NCBI GenBank assembly: GCA_018399515.1
Contig: JAGYOB010000136.1
Coordinates: forward strand, 1-15,719
Direction: 5' to 3'
Origin: Candidatus Nanopelagicales bacterium
Lineage (GTDB): Bacteria > Actinomycetota > Actinomycetes > S36-B12
Length of the DNA: 15,719 bases
Shown here: positions 5,895 to 13,455 of the stretch, piece after piece
How positions within the stretch are numbered: the first letter of the stretch is position 1
How the letters are laid out: the number at the start of each line of letters is the position of its first letter
Translations under genes and position numbers: made by a program
Notes under the pieces: model-generated
What the model saw: the letters and a program-made list of their open reading frames with translations, nothing else
The model's database searches: none
What the model was told of the DNA's origin: nothing

Positions 5895-6707
5895 ATGAGC
5901 GGACTTCCCGTCCTCGGCTCGAGTGCTCCCTGGCACGGGGGCGCCTACGGCGATCGCGCGATGTGCGTACTGGCCCCCAATCCCTCGCCGATGACGCTGG
6001 ACGGCACCAACACGTGGATCCTCGCTGAGCCGGGGGCCAGGCGGTGCATCGTCGTCGACCCTGGACCCGATGATGACGCGCATCTGGACGCACTGCGTGA
6101 CGCACTGGCCGAACGCGATCTCAGCGTCGCGGTGACGCTGCTCACCCACGGGCATCTCGATCATTCCGAATCCGCGCGGCGCTGGCATGACATGACCGAC
6201 GCGCCGGTGCGTGCCGTCGATCCCGGGCACCGCTATGGCGGGGAGGGAATCGGTGACGGCGATGTGCTCGACGTCGATGGTCTTGAAGCGCGGATCATCG
6301 CGACACCCGGTCACAGCGGTGATTCGGTGAGCCTGGTCGTTCCCGCCGAAGGTTTCATTCTCACCGGTGACACCGTGCTGGGGCGGGGAACGACAGTCGT
6401 CGCCTGGCCCGATGGTGATCTCGGGGCCTATCTGGATTCCCTGGAGATTCTGCGAATCCAGGCCGAGGCCGCGCAGGTTCTTCTGCCCGGTCATGGGCCG
6501 GCACTCGTGGATCCCGCCACGGTGATCGCCGATTATGTTGAGCACCGGCGTGCTCGCCTCGAGCAGGTGCGCGCTGCGATGGCCTCAGGTGCTCGCACGG
6601 CTGAACAGGTCGTCGATGCGGTGTATGACGACATTCCCGAGGCTGTGCGTCCGGCTGCGGTGATGTCAGCTCAAGCGCAGGTGGCGTATCTCGCTGCAGG
6701 AGGCTGA
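5895..6707 (+). CDS. Metallo-beta-lactamase fold hydrolase, LACTB2-like (Rv3677c-like)
   Basis: This is a 270-aa MBL-fold protein. Metal-binding motifs are complete: THGHLDH at 84-90, TPGHS with H140, TGDT with D159, and PGHG with H200. NPSPMTLDGTNTWIL near the N-terminus is typical of the LACTB2/Rv3677c subfamily, whose human member is an endoribonuclease; a thioesterase or RNA substrate is also possible. The C-terminal 60 residues form the small helical domain of this subfamily. It is not expected to give beta-lactam resistance. It closes the plus-strand run DUF4177-RidA-NUDIX-MBL. Confidence 0.9.
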   Translation: MSGLPVLGSSAPWHGGAYGDRAMCVLAPNPSPMTLDGTNTWILAEPGARRCIVVDPGPDDDAHLDALRDALAERDLSVAVTLLTHGHLDHSESARRWHDMTDAPVRAVDPGHRYGGEGIGDGDVLDVDGLEARIIATPGHSGDSVSLVVPAEGFILTGDTVLGRGTTVVAWPDGDLGAYLDSLEILRIQAEAAQVLLPGHGPALVDPATVIADYVEHRRARLEQVRAAMASGARTAEQVVDAVYDDIPEAVRPAAVMSAQAQVAYLAAGG

Positions 6708-6833
6708 GGCGTTCCCTGCGCGTACCGTTGACGCGCCCGATGCCTGCGGATTTGCATCTGATCAGCAATTCTTCCCATAGTGGAGGCCGTCCCCGAGTGG
6801 AAACCGGGGGCACTCCGAGCAGCAGGAGCCCAC
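6708..6833 (+). promoter_or_regulatory. Leader/promoter region of the acyltransferase gene
   Basis: TTGACG at 6728-6733 matches five of six -35 consensus bases, but no good -10 lies 16-19 bp downstream. Just before the ribosome site two mutually exclusive short stems are possible: CCCCG (6791-6795) with CGGGG (6805-6809), or GAGTG (6795-6799) with CACTC (6811-6815). AGGAG at 6824-6828 is a good Shine-Dalgarno for GTG 6834. Regulation is speculative; the ribosome site is firm. Confidence 0.35.
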
Positions 6834-8924
6834 GTGAACGAGCCACGCGATCGCAGCCAGCCGACGCTGGCGGTCACGTCGACTCCAGATCGTCGGGAGC
6901 GTCCCTCTTGGGTCGCCCTCGAGCACAACGGCAGCCTGGATGGTCTCCGCGCGATCGCCGTCGGCCTCGTGGTGTTCTTCCACGCTGGGGTTCCGTTCCT
7001 GCCGGCGGGGTTCGTCGGTGTCGACGTGTTCTTCGTCCTCTCCGGATTCCTCATCACCTCGCTCATCGTGCGCGAGGTGTGGTCGACCCGACGACTGGAT
7101 CTGGTCGGCTTCTGGGCTCGGCGCGCACGTCGGCTCCTACCGGCTGCCCTGCTCGTGCTCGCGGTCACCGCCATCGCCTACGCCGTCGTCGCACCGGCCA
7201 TCGATGTCGCCAATAACCGCGCGTCGTTTCCCGCGGCTGCGCTGTATGTGTCGAACTGGGTGTTCGCCGATCAGGCTGTCGATTATTTCGCCACCGGTGC
7301 GGCCAAGAGCCCGGTGCTGCATTACTGGTCACTGTCCATCGAGGAGCAGTTCTATCTCGTCTGGCCGCTGCTGTCCCTCGCGATCTTCCTGCTGGCTTTC
7401 CGCAGATCCCGTCGCGCCCTGTCGTTCGTCGCGGTGCTGGCTATCGCGTCGTTCGGATACGCGATCTACCTCGCCGGAATCGACCCCGATGTCGCGTACT
7501 TCTCCACTTTCACGCGCGCCTGGCAACTGCTCGCCGGTGCACTCGTGGCGCTGCTCGTGCTGGCCCCGGCCATCAGCGGACGCGCACTGCCGGCGTGGCT
7601 GAGGCCGGCCGCTTCGGTCGCAGCGCCCGTAGCGTTGTTCGCCATCGTGTTCTCGGCATCCTCGGCGTTCCCGGGAACGGAATTGTTCGGACAGCGTGCC
7701 ACCCTCGCGTCATCCACGATCGCGACCATCGCCACCGCCGTGCTCGTTGCGGCTGTCTGGTGGTTGCCGGGATTGGCGGGGACGCGCTGGCTGGCTACAA
7801 CGCCGATGCAGTGGATCGGTCGCTTGTCCTACGGGATCTATCTGTGGCACTGGCCGATCATCGTCATCGGAGGACTCGCGGGATACCTGAGTTGGCACTG
7901 GTCGGTGAATACGGCCATCGTCGTGGTCACGTCGACTGTCCTAGCCGCCGTGACCTATGTCTTCGTCGAACAACCCGTACGGCGCATCAACCTGCGGTCG
8001 CGCAAACGAGTTGTGTCCATTCTCGTGGTTTTGCTCACTGCAGCAGGAGTCGTCGCGGCAGGCACCTGGAGTTTCCTTCGCCCACCGGCCCAGATCGCAG
8101 CGGTCGTCGATCAGCTCGCCGCCGATCAGCAAAAGGAGGCGATTGGCGAGCAGACAGCGGGTTCGTCCACGGGCGCCAAGGTGCTGCTCGTCGGTGATTC
8201 CCACGCGGGGTTCTGGCAGCCGGCGTTCGCGGAACTCGCCGATGAACAGGGTTGGCAACTGAAATCAGTCGTGCGCGCGGCGTGTCCCTGGGCAATCGTG
8301 CAGACACTATCTCGCCGAACGTCCGCGCCGGTGCCCTGCGCCGAGGAACTCACCGATCCCGCCTTGAATATCGCCCGGAACTTCCGACCGGATGTGACGA
8401 TTCTGGTATCGCGATCCATTCAGTTCCAAGCGATCGCGCTACCCGATGGTCGTGTCGTGGAGGAGCCTGATGAGGAGTGGCTGCAAGCGATGCGCGACGG
8501 AGCAACCGAGTTCATCGACCAGTTGCTGCAGTATTCCGCGCAGGTGGTGCTGGTCGAGCCAACCCCGGAAACCACCAAACCGATGGTCCGATGTGTGACC
8601 TCACAGAGCCGACCTGACTGCGATCGGCGTGCGGTGCATGTGGGCGCCCACGAGCAGATCGTCGAGTTCTACACCGCACTCGATGAATCGAATCCGCGTA
8701 TCACGTCGGTGTCCCTGGACGAAGTGGTCTGCCCTGACGGCAGATGCCCCGCGCTCGTCGGTGAGGTGCTGACGTTCCGCGATAAACACCACCTGACGAC
8801 CGAGTACGCGTCACTGTTGATCGCCGACGTCGATGTGATCCTGCGTGATCGCGGCATCGCGCTCGATGAGCCGGCGGCTCGATCGGATGTCAGCGCGCGC
8901 GACGTGCCAGGCGATCGACGCTGA
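6834..8924 (+). CDS. OafA/YrhL-type membrane acyltransferase with C-terminal SGNH domain
   Basis: This 696-aa membrane enzyme should transfer an acyl group (often acetyl) from a cytoplasmic donor to a cell-envelope or secreted glycan. The N-terminal half is an acyltransferase-3 domain with about ten membrane segments: LDGLRAIAVGLVVFFHAG carries the conserved His, WARRARRLLPA follows, then SLSIEEQFYLVWPLL. After the last membrane segment an extracytoplasmic SGNH domain starts with GDSH at 454-457 (Ser456) and ends with D650-x-x-H653, so the catalytic residues are complete. Start GTG 6834 was preferred over GTG 6780 because AGGAG lies 5 nt upstream of it. It has no counterpart at this place in M. 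tuberculosis and is an addition to the conserved block. Its 3' end overlaps crp by 35 bp, tail to tail. The glycan target cannot be told. Confidence 0.92.
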   Translation: MNEPRDRSQPTLAVTSTPDRRERPSWVALEHNGSLDGLRAIAVGLVVFFHAGVPFLPAGFVGVDVFFVLSGFLITSLIVREVWSTRRLDLVGFWARRARRLLPAALLVLAVTAIAYAVVAPAIDVANNRASFPAAALYVSNWVFADQAVDYFATGAAKSPVLHYWSLSIEEQFYLVWPLLSLAIFLLAFRRSRRALSFVAVLAIASFGYAIYLAGIDPDVAYFSTFTRAWQLLAGALVALLVLAPAISGRALPAWLRPAASVAAPVALFAIVFSASSAFPGTELFGQRATLASSTIATIATAVLVAAVWWLPGLAGTRWLATTPMQWIGRLSYGIYLWHWPIIVIGGLAGYLSWHWSVNTAIVVVTSTVLAAVTYVFVEQPVRRINLRSRKRVVSILVVLLTAAGVVAAGTWSFLRPPAQIAAVVDQLAADQQKEAIGEQTAGSSTGAKVLLVGDSHAGFWQPAFAELADEQGWQLKSVVRAACPWAIVQTLSRRTSAPVPCAEELTDPALNIARNFRPDVTILVSRSIQFQAIALPDGRVVEEPDEEWLQAMRDGATEFIDQLLQYSAQVVLVEPTPETTKPMVRCVTSQSRPDCDRRAVHVGAHEQIVEFYTALDESNPRITSVSLDEVVCPDGRCPALVGEVLTFRDKHHLTTEYASLLIADVDVILRDRGIALDEPAARSDVSARDVPGDRR

Positions 8925-9564
8925 GCAACAGCACCTCGCGCTGATCGACCCGCAACCAACCGCGTTGGGCGAAATCGGCAAGAGCCTTGTTCACCGTCTC
9001 GCGCGAAGCACCGACGAGTTGGGCGAGCTCCTCCTGGGTGAGATCGTGCTTGACGAGGATGCCGTCGGCAGTGACCTCGCCGAACTTGTCGGCAAGGTCC
9101 AGCAGCGCCTTGGCCACGCGCCCGGGGACGTCGGAGAACACCAGGTCGCCGAGCGTCTCATTATTGCGACGCAGGCGACGGGCGAGAGCGGCCAAGAGTG
9201 CTTCGGCAACCTCGGGGCGTCCGGCCAGCCAGGAGCGCAGCGACATATTGCCCAGTGCCAGCACTCGAGCGTCGGTCAACGCCGTCGCGCTCGCGGCGCG
9301 GGGGCCGGGATCGAACAGGGACAACTCGCCGAAGATCTCGCCGGGTCCCAGCACGGCCATGAGCGACTCGCGGCCATCGGGGGAGGCGTGGCCGAGTTTC
9401 ACCTTGCCCTCGACGATGACGTACATATGGTCACCGATCTGGCCCTCGGCGAAGATCACCGTGCCTCGCGGGGTTGTCTGCTCGGTCATGGACGCGCGCA
9501 GCGCAGCGGCGGCCTCGGCATCGAGGGAGGCGAAGAGGGGGGACTGCATGAGCGCATCGTCCAC
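8890..9564 (-). CDS. crp: Crp/Fnr-family transcription regulator, actinobacterial Crp ortholog
   Basis: This 224-aa cyclic-nucleotide-type regulator closely resembles M. tuberculosis Rv3676 and Streptomyces Crp. The cAMP-binding domain contains GEIFGELSLFDPGPRAASATA, including the phosphate-binding GEL and R residues. The hinge PGRVAKALLDLADKFG leads to the DNA-recognition helix-turn-helix LTQEELAQLVGASRETVNKALADF. The GTG at 9564 is preferred because it gives VDDALMQSPLF, aligning with the start MDEILARAGIF remembered for Rv3676; AGGAAGG lies 11 nt upstream. An in-frame ATG at 9588 would add 8 residues. It is divergent from nth across about 190 bp. It overlaps the end of the acyltransferase gene by 35 bp, so simultaneous transcription would give complementary 3' ends. 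Confidence 0.93.
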   Translation of the reverse strand: MDDALMQSPLFASLDAEAAAALRASMTEQTTPRGTVIFAEGQIGDHMYVIVEGKVKLGHASPDGRESLMAVLGPGEIFGELSLFDPGPRAASATALTDARVLALGNMSLRSWLAGRPEVAEALLAALARRLRRNNETLGDLVFSDVPGRVAKALLDLADKFGEVTADGILVKHDLTQEELAQLVGASRETVNKALADFAQRGWLRVDQREVLLLSVDRLARRAR

Positions 9565-9686
9565 GGTGGTCGGGGCCTTCCTTTCCATTGAACCCAGGCC
9601 GGGTGCATCCAGCCCGGGGCTCCTCAGGGGCTCAGATGCTTCTCAGTGTCTCCTATGCGTCCCCATTGAGCATTCGCGGGTGGCTG

Positions 9687-9712
9687 GCCACGTCCACCGT
9701 GGTGGGCGTGGC
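9687..9712. promoter_or_regulatory. 26-bp near-palindrome in the crp/nth intergenic region (candidate operator)
   Basis: Arms GCCACGTCCACC (9687-9698) and GGTGGGCGTGGC (9701-9712) are reverse complements except for one pair, with a GT spacer. It lies about 30 bp upstream of the putative nth -10 and about 120 bp upstream of crp. It does not match the Crp consensus TGTGA-N6-TCACA. A dimeric repressor or activator site is plausible; the protein is unknown. Confidence 0.4.
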
Positions 9713-9741
9713 GCGAGGACGCAGGACTCGAGGCCGCAACG

Positions 9742-9747
9742 TACCCT
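9742..9747 (+). promoter_or_regulatory. -10 element (TACCCT) of a probable leaderless nth promoter
   Basis: TACCCT lies 6 nt before the GTG start of nth, with no Shine-Dalgarno, following the TANNNT-N6/7-start pattern seen at three other starts in this window. It would drive the operon nth-tlpA-NUDIX-marP. Confidence 0.4.
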
Positions 9748-9753
9748 GGCATA

Positions 9754-10479
9754 GTGCCCGCCTCCATCGCTGCCGTTTCGCGTTCGGCACCCTCGACGAC
9801 CCTGGTGCGCCGTGCGCGCAGAGTCGCTCGAGTGCTGCGCGAGACTTACCCGCAGGCGGATTGCGAATTGGACTTCACCACGGCGTGGGAGCTCCTCGCG
9901 GCGACGGTGCTGTCGGCGCAGTGCACCGATAAGCGGGTCAATGCGGTGACGCCGGTGATGTTCACCCGCTATCCCGGTGTCGGGGATGTCGCCGCGGCTG
10001 AGCGCACCGAACTCGAAGAGATCATCCGACCCACCGGGTTCTTCCGCGCCAAGGCCCAAAGCCTGCAGGGGATGGCCACGGTGATCTGCGAGCAGTTCGA
10101 CGGTGAGGTTCCCGATCGACTCGAGGATTTGGTGACCCTGCCTGGCGTCGGGCGCAAAACCGCCAATGTCGTGCTCGGCTATGCCTACGGCATCCCCGGC
10201 ATCACCGTCGACACCCACGTCGGCCGACTCGCTCGTCGCCTGGGCTGGACCGACCAGACCGACCCGGTCGCGATCGAACACGACCTGATGGGGTTGTTCG
10301 CACGCAAGGACTGGACGGTCGTCAGCCAGGATCTCATCTGGCACGGCCGGCGCTGCTGCCACGCGCGCAAACCTGCCTGCGGTGCCTGCCCGGTGGCGCG
10401 CTGGTGCCCAGCATTCGGTGAGGGCCCGACCGACCCGGTGAAAGCGGCGGCCTTGCTCACCTCGGAGGGACGGGCATGA
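9754..10479 (+). CDS. nth: Endonuclease III, DNA N-glycosylase/AP lyase
   Basis: Nth removes oxidised pyrimidines from DNA and cleaves the abasic site in base excision repair. The 241-aa protein has the helix-hairpin-helix LPGVGRKTANVV at 129-140 with catalytic Lys135, and VDTHVGR with catalytic Asp153. The [4Fe-4S] cluster ligands are complete: C202, C209, C212 and C218 in the C-X6-C-X2-C-X5-C pattern. The N-terminus carries about 15 extra residues before the first helix. The stop overlaps the ATG of the thioredoxin-like lipoprotein (ATGA 10476-10479), so the genes are coupled. Start is GTG 9754; a leaderless transcript is likely. Confidence 0.96.
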   Translation: MPASIAAVSRSAPSTTLVRRARRVARVLRETYPQADCELDFTTAWELLAATVLSAQCTDKRVNAVTPVMFTRYPGVGDVAAAERTELEEIIRPTGFFRAKAQSLQGMATVICEQFDGEVPDRLEDLVTLPGVGRKTANVVLGYAYGIPGITVDTHVGRLARRLGWTDQTDPVAIEHDLMGLFARKDWTVVSQDLIWHGRRCCHARKPACGACPVARWCPAFGEGPTDPVKAAALLTSEGRA

Positions 10480-11144
10480 GGGGATCACCGCTACTGATGT
10501 CGGTTGCCGGTGCAGCACTGGTGCTTTCGGCATGCTCGAGCGCTGCCGATGGCACGGTCGCCGGTGATCGCATCGAGTCGCCCACTCCAGCCCAGACCAC
10601 GATGAACACCTCATCCCCGCGCGATCCCGCCCTGCTGCCGTTGGTGATCGCCGCCGGCTTGCCCGACTGCCCTGATTCCGATCCGGGTCTGGCGCCCCTC
10701 GAACCGGTCGGTGCCATGGGTGGCGGGCTACCCGATCTGACGCTGGCCTGCCTGGGCGAAGGACCTGACGTCACCCTGTCGGGCCTGCGTGGCACACCGC
10801 TGATCATCAACGTGTGGGCATCGTGGTGTCCGCCATGCATCATCGAGATGCCGCTGCTGGCCGAAGCCGCGCGAACCTACGCCGACGACCTGATCATGCT
10901 GGGCATCGATATGCAGGATCGCTCCGAGGCCGCCCTCGATATCGCAGCAGCGCTCGATCTGGGGTTCCCCTCGGTCGTCGATCAACCCGGGCAGGTGCGC
11001 GCTGCACTCACCGTCCCCGGCCCGCCCGTGACGTTCTTCGTCACCGCCGATGGCCGCATCGCCGGCCGCCACGACGGGCGCATCCCCGACCAGGCCACCA
11101 TGGATGAACTCATCAGCGACTATCTGGGGATCAGCCGCCCATGA
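10476..11144 (+). CDS. TlpA/ResA-like thioredoxin-fold lipoprotein (Rv3673c-like)
   Basis: This is a 222-aa extracytoplasmic thiol-disulfide oxidoreductase candidate. It has a short signal with lipobox LSAC at 17-20, so Cys20 should be lipidated. A Thr/Ser/Pro-rich linker follows, and the thioredoxin domain starts at about residue 85. The active site is WCPPC at 117-121 (C118, C121), with the cis-Pro segment near VPGPPVTFF. Two more Cys (C65, C92) precede the domain and may form a structural disulfide. It may reduce or form disulfides in envelope proteins; the MarP protease encoded two genes downstream carries a Cys pair and is a possible client. It overlaps nth and the next NUDIX gene by ATGA on both sides. 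Confidence 0.9.
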   Translation: MRGSPLLMSVAGAALVLSACSSAADGTVAGDRIESPTPAQTTMNTSSPRDPALLPLVIAAGLPDCPDSDPGLAPLEPVGAMGGGLPDLTLACLGEGPDVTLSGLRGTPLIINVWASWCPPCIIEMPLLAEAARTYADDLIMLGIDMQDRSEAALDIAAALDLGFPSVVDQPGQVRAALTVPGPPVTFFVTADGRIAGRHDGRIPDQATMDELISDYLGISRP

Positions 11145-11812
11145 CGATCATCGCTCGTGACCCCGCCCTGGGTTGGCATGACCCGACTGCTGAGATTCCG
11201 GCATTCCTCGCGCCCGTGGCGCAGGCGATCGACGGCGTTCCCGCGACGCGCCTGACCCGGTTCACCCCACCTGAAGGTGGTGGCCGACGTGCCGCGGTGC
11301 TCGCTCTCTTCGGCGCAGGCGAAGCCGGACCGGATCTGCTGATCTGCGAACGCGCGCACACGATGCGATCACACGCCGGTCAACCGGCGTTCCCCGGTGG
11401 CGCGATCGACGACAGCGACACCGATGAACGAGCTGCGGCATTACGCGAAGCGCAGGAGGAAACCGGGCTCGATCCCGCTGGTGTCACGGTGTTCGGCGCG
11501 CTGCCGGACCTGTGGGTTCCGGGGTCGGGTTTCATCGTCAGCCCGATGCTGGGCTGGTGGCACGATCCGGTGCCGGTGCGCGCGGTCGATGCCGCCGAGG
11601 TCGCCAGCGTGCACCGCGTGCCGATCGCCGAACTCGCTGACCCCGCCCGTCGCGTTCGCGTGCGCCACCCTTCCGGCTACATCGGGTTCGGTTTCGAGGT
11701 ATGCGACCTGCTGGTCTGGGGATTCACTGCCGGATTGATCAACGGCCTGCTCGACCTCGGCGGCTGGGCCCAACCCTGGGATGACACCCGTGTCGTCGAC
11801 ATCAACCAATAA
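11141..11812 (+). CDS. NUDIX hydrolase of the CoA pyrophosphatase (NudL) family (Rv3672c-like)
   Basis: This 223-aa protein shows the UPF0035/CoA-diphosphatase signature: LLICERAHTMRSHAGQPAFPGG at about 67-87, a relative of the LLTxRS...GxVxFPGG pattern. The Nudix catalytic part REAQEETGL follows at 102-110, with metal-ligand Glu at 103, 106 and 107. Members hydrolyse CoA and related compounds to 3',5'-ADP and phosphopantetheine. The start ATG 11141 overlaps the lipoprotein stop (ATGA). It is the second NUDIX protein in the window and differs from the one at 5003 in having the short spacing of the motif. Confidence 0.9.
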   Translation: MTIIARDPALGWHDPTAEIPAFLAPVAQAIDGVPATRLTRFTPPEGGGRRAAVLALFGAGEAGPDLLICERAHTMRSHAGQPAFPGGAIDDSDTDERAAALREAQEETGLDPAGVTVFGALPDLWVPGSGFIVSPMLGWWHDPVPVRAVDAAEVASVHRVPIAELADPARRVRVRHPSGYIGFGFEVCDLLVWGFTAGLINGLLDLGGWAQPWDDTRVVDINQ

Positions 11813-11817
11813 CCGAC

Positions 11818-11870
11818 CTCGATGAACGTCGTCGACAGTTCTTATGGATCGACTCGATGAACGTCGTCGA
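11818..11870 (+). repeat. 18-bp direct repeat across the marP start, period 35 bp
   Basis: CTCGATGAACGTCGTCGA occurs at 11818-11835 and again, identically, at 11853-11870. The second copy contains the true marP start codon and first codons (MNVVD); the first is a duplicate of the same start region. The 35-bp period is not a multiple of three, so the two ATGs are in different frames. Confidence 0.9.
11822..11860 (+). CDS. 12-codon leader ORF overlapping the marP start
   Basis: The first copy of the duplicated start region opens a short reading frame, MNVVDSSYGSTR. Its TGA (11858-11860) overlaps the marP ATG (11857-11859) as ATGA. It lies 9 nt after the NUDIX stop. The geometry is that of translational coupling or a stop-restart upstream ORF. 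Translation is not shown by sequence alone; it could be a neutral by-product of a tandem duplication. Confidence 0.4.
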   Translation: MNVVDSSYGSTR

Positions 11871-13044
11871 TCTTGTCCTCATCGGTGCCCTCATCGTCTT
11901 CGCCTGGTCGGGATGGCGCCAGGGGTTCGTCGCCGGGCTGCTGTCCTTCGCCGGATTCCTTGGCGGGGGTTTAGCCGCAGCGCTCATCCTGCCCGGCCTC
12001 ATCGAACCGATCGATCTGCCCGACATCGCCGGTGCGCTCCTGCTGGCGACCGCGATCCTCGCCGCTGCACTGCTCGGTCAGACGCTGACCTCGATCATCG
12101 GTCGTCGATTGCGCGATGCGATCACCTGGTCGCCGGCTCGCGCGGTCGACAACGCCGGTGGTGCGATCTTGAACGTCACTGCGCTCGCGGTCGTGCTCTG
12201 GGTGATCGCTTCCGCCGTCGCCGTGCTGCCCGAGCAGTCACTCGTCCGCCAGGTTCGTGGGTCAGCATTGATCACCGGAATCGACCGGGTGGTGCCCGAT
12301 GTCGCGCGCGACTTCTTCGTCGGTCTGCGTGATGCGGTCGCCGCATCACCGCTGCCGCGGGTGTTCTCCGGGATCGGCTATGACGCGGGGCCCCAGGTGC
12401 CCGCACCCGACACGGCACTGCTGCGGGATCCGGCGGTTCGCGCCGCCTGGCCGTCACTGGTGCGCATCACCACGACCGAATGCGGCACGGGCGTTTCGGG
12501 CTCCGGATTCGTCTATGCACCCGATCGCATCATGACCAACGCGCATGTTGTCGCCGGTGTCGAATCCCCGCGGGTGCGCATCCCCGGTGACCCATCGCCG
12601 TATGAAGCAACCGTGGTGGCCTTCGATGCTGACATCGACCTCGCCGTTCTCGCGGTGCCAGGGTTGCCGGCGACACCACTGGCCTTCGCCGAACGCGAAG
12701 CCACCACCGGCGACCCCGCGGTAGTCGCCGGATTCCCCGGCGGCGGTGAACTCGTGGCGGGCCCGGCACGCATCCGCGCGCTCATCGACGCGCGCGGTGA
12801 AGACATCTACGGCCGTGCCGGCGTCATGCGCGAGGTGTATTCCTTCCGCGGCGATGTGCGCCCGGGCAACTCCGGCGGGCCGCTGCTGGCACCCGATGGT
12901 CGCGTGTACGGAGTGGTGTTCGCTACCGGACTCGATGATGACGAGACCGGTTATGCGATCACCGCCGAGCAGGCGACCGCGATAGCCACGTTCGGTGAAG
13001 TTGCGAAAGCCCCGGCCGAAACCGGCCCCTGCCGCACCCGCTGA
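11857..13044 (+). CDS. marP: MarP-family membrane serine protease (Rv3671c-like)
   Basis: MarP is a periplasmic protease needed for acid and oxidative stress resistance in M. tuberculosis. This 395-aa protein starts with a CvpA-like domain of four membrane segments (about 4-20, 25-47, 57-80, 100-124). A chymotrypsin-like protease domain follows from about 190. The triad is visible: His230 in TNAHVVAG, Asp261 (or 259) in DADIDLAVL, Ser339 in RPGNSGGP. Cys209 (ECGTG) and Cys392 (GPC, near the C-terminus) fall where the stabilising C214-C395 disulfide of the mycobacterial enzyme lies. The start ATG 11857 gives an N-terminus fitting the family; a short leader ORF overlaps it. It is last in the operon nth-tlpA-NUDIX-marP and converges with DUF309, 6 bp between stops. 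Confidence 0.93.
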   Translation: MNVVDLVLIGALIVFAWSGWRQGFVAGLLSFAGFLGGGLAAALILPGLIEPIDLPDIAGALLLATAILAAALLGQTLTSIIGRRLRDAITWSPARAVDNAGGAILNVTALAVVLWVIASAVAVLPEQSLVRQVRGSALITGIDRVVPDVARDFFVGLRDAVAASPLPRVFSGIGYDAGPQVPAPDTALLRDPAVRAAWPSLVRITTTECGTGVSGSGFVYAPDRIMTNAHVVAGVESPRVRIPGDPSPYEATVVAFDADIDLAVLAVPGLPATPLAFAEREATTGDPAVVAGFPGGGELVAGPARIRALIDARGEDIYGRAGVMREVYSFRGDVRPGNSGGPLLAPDGRVYGVVFATGLDDDETGYAITAEQATAIATFGEVAKAPAETGPCRTR

Positions 13045-13050
13045 CCCACG

Positions 13051-13455
13051 TCAGTTGAAAAGAAGACCGGCAAGCACCCCGATCTGTTGGGTGAGCGAGC
13101 CGGCGGGATCGGGTGGGTGCGCGTCCAGGGTTGCCCGGGCCCGGGTGAGCAGTTGTTGGGCCCCCACCTGATTGCCGCGTGCAGACTGAGTGGCACCGGC
13201 GGCAGCCTGGGCCAAGGCGCGCCACCGCTCACGTTCATCCTCGGGTGCACACCGCCATCGCTGTTCGAGCACCTCGTGGGCGTGGAAGGGCCGACCTGAT
13301 CGCAGATACGCCACCGCCTCATCGACCGCGTCGGTGGCATCAATCCATTCGCGCTCGGGCACCATCTGTTCACCCGTGGCCCCCCACGGCAATGGCCGAC
13401 CGAGCACATCGCGGGGCCGGGTGTTGCTCAGTCGACGCGGTGTCGGGCCAGCCAT
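13051..13455 (-). CDS. DUF309 family protein
   Basis: This 134-aa protein of unknown function is recognised by the DUF309 core GRPFHAHEVLEQRWR at 54-68 followed by WRALAQAAAGATQSARGN at about 78-95. It is alpha-helical with conserved His and Glu that could bind a metal. The N-terminal segment NTRPRDVLGRPLPWG at 11-25 is a common actinobacterial extension of this family, which supports the ATG at 13455. The start lies inside the end of the hydrolase gene (28-bp overlap), so it is probably translated from the same mRNA. Its stop faces the marP stop at 6 bp, leaving no room for a separate terminator. Confidence 0.8.
   Translation of the reverse strand: MAGPTPRRLSNTRPRDVLGRPLPWGATGEQMVPEREWIDATDAVDEAVAYLRSGRPFHAHEVLEQRWRCAPEDERERWRALAQAAAGATQSARGNQVGAQQLLTRARATLDAHPPDPAGSLTQQIGVLAGLLFN

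Noticed and set aside
4841..6545. Long minus-strand open frames opposite the NUDIX and MBL genes (about 250-320 codons)
   Set aside because: They are antisense to genes with clear domains and their Arg/His/Pro-rich translations show no motifs; typical of high-GC shadow frames.
5895..6707. Beta-lactam resistance enzyme
   Set aside because: The MBL fold and metal sites are there, but subfamily features (LACTB2/Rv3677c type) and conserved housekeeping context argue against beta-lactamase function.
6780..6833. GTG at 6780 as the acyltransferase start
   Set aside because: It lacks a ribosome site, while GTG 6834 has AGGAG at 5 nt; the additional 18 residues show no family similarity.
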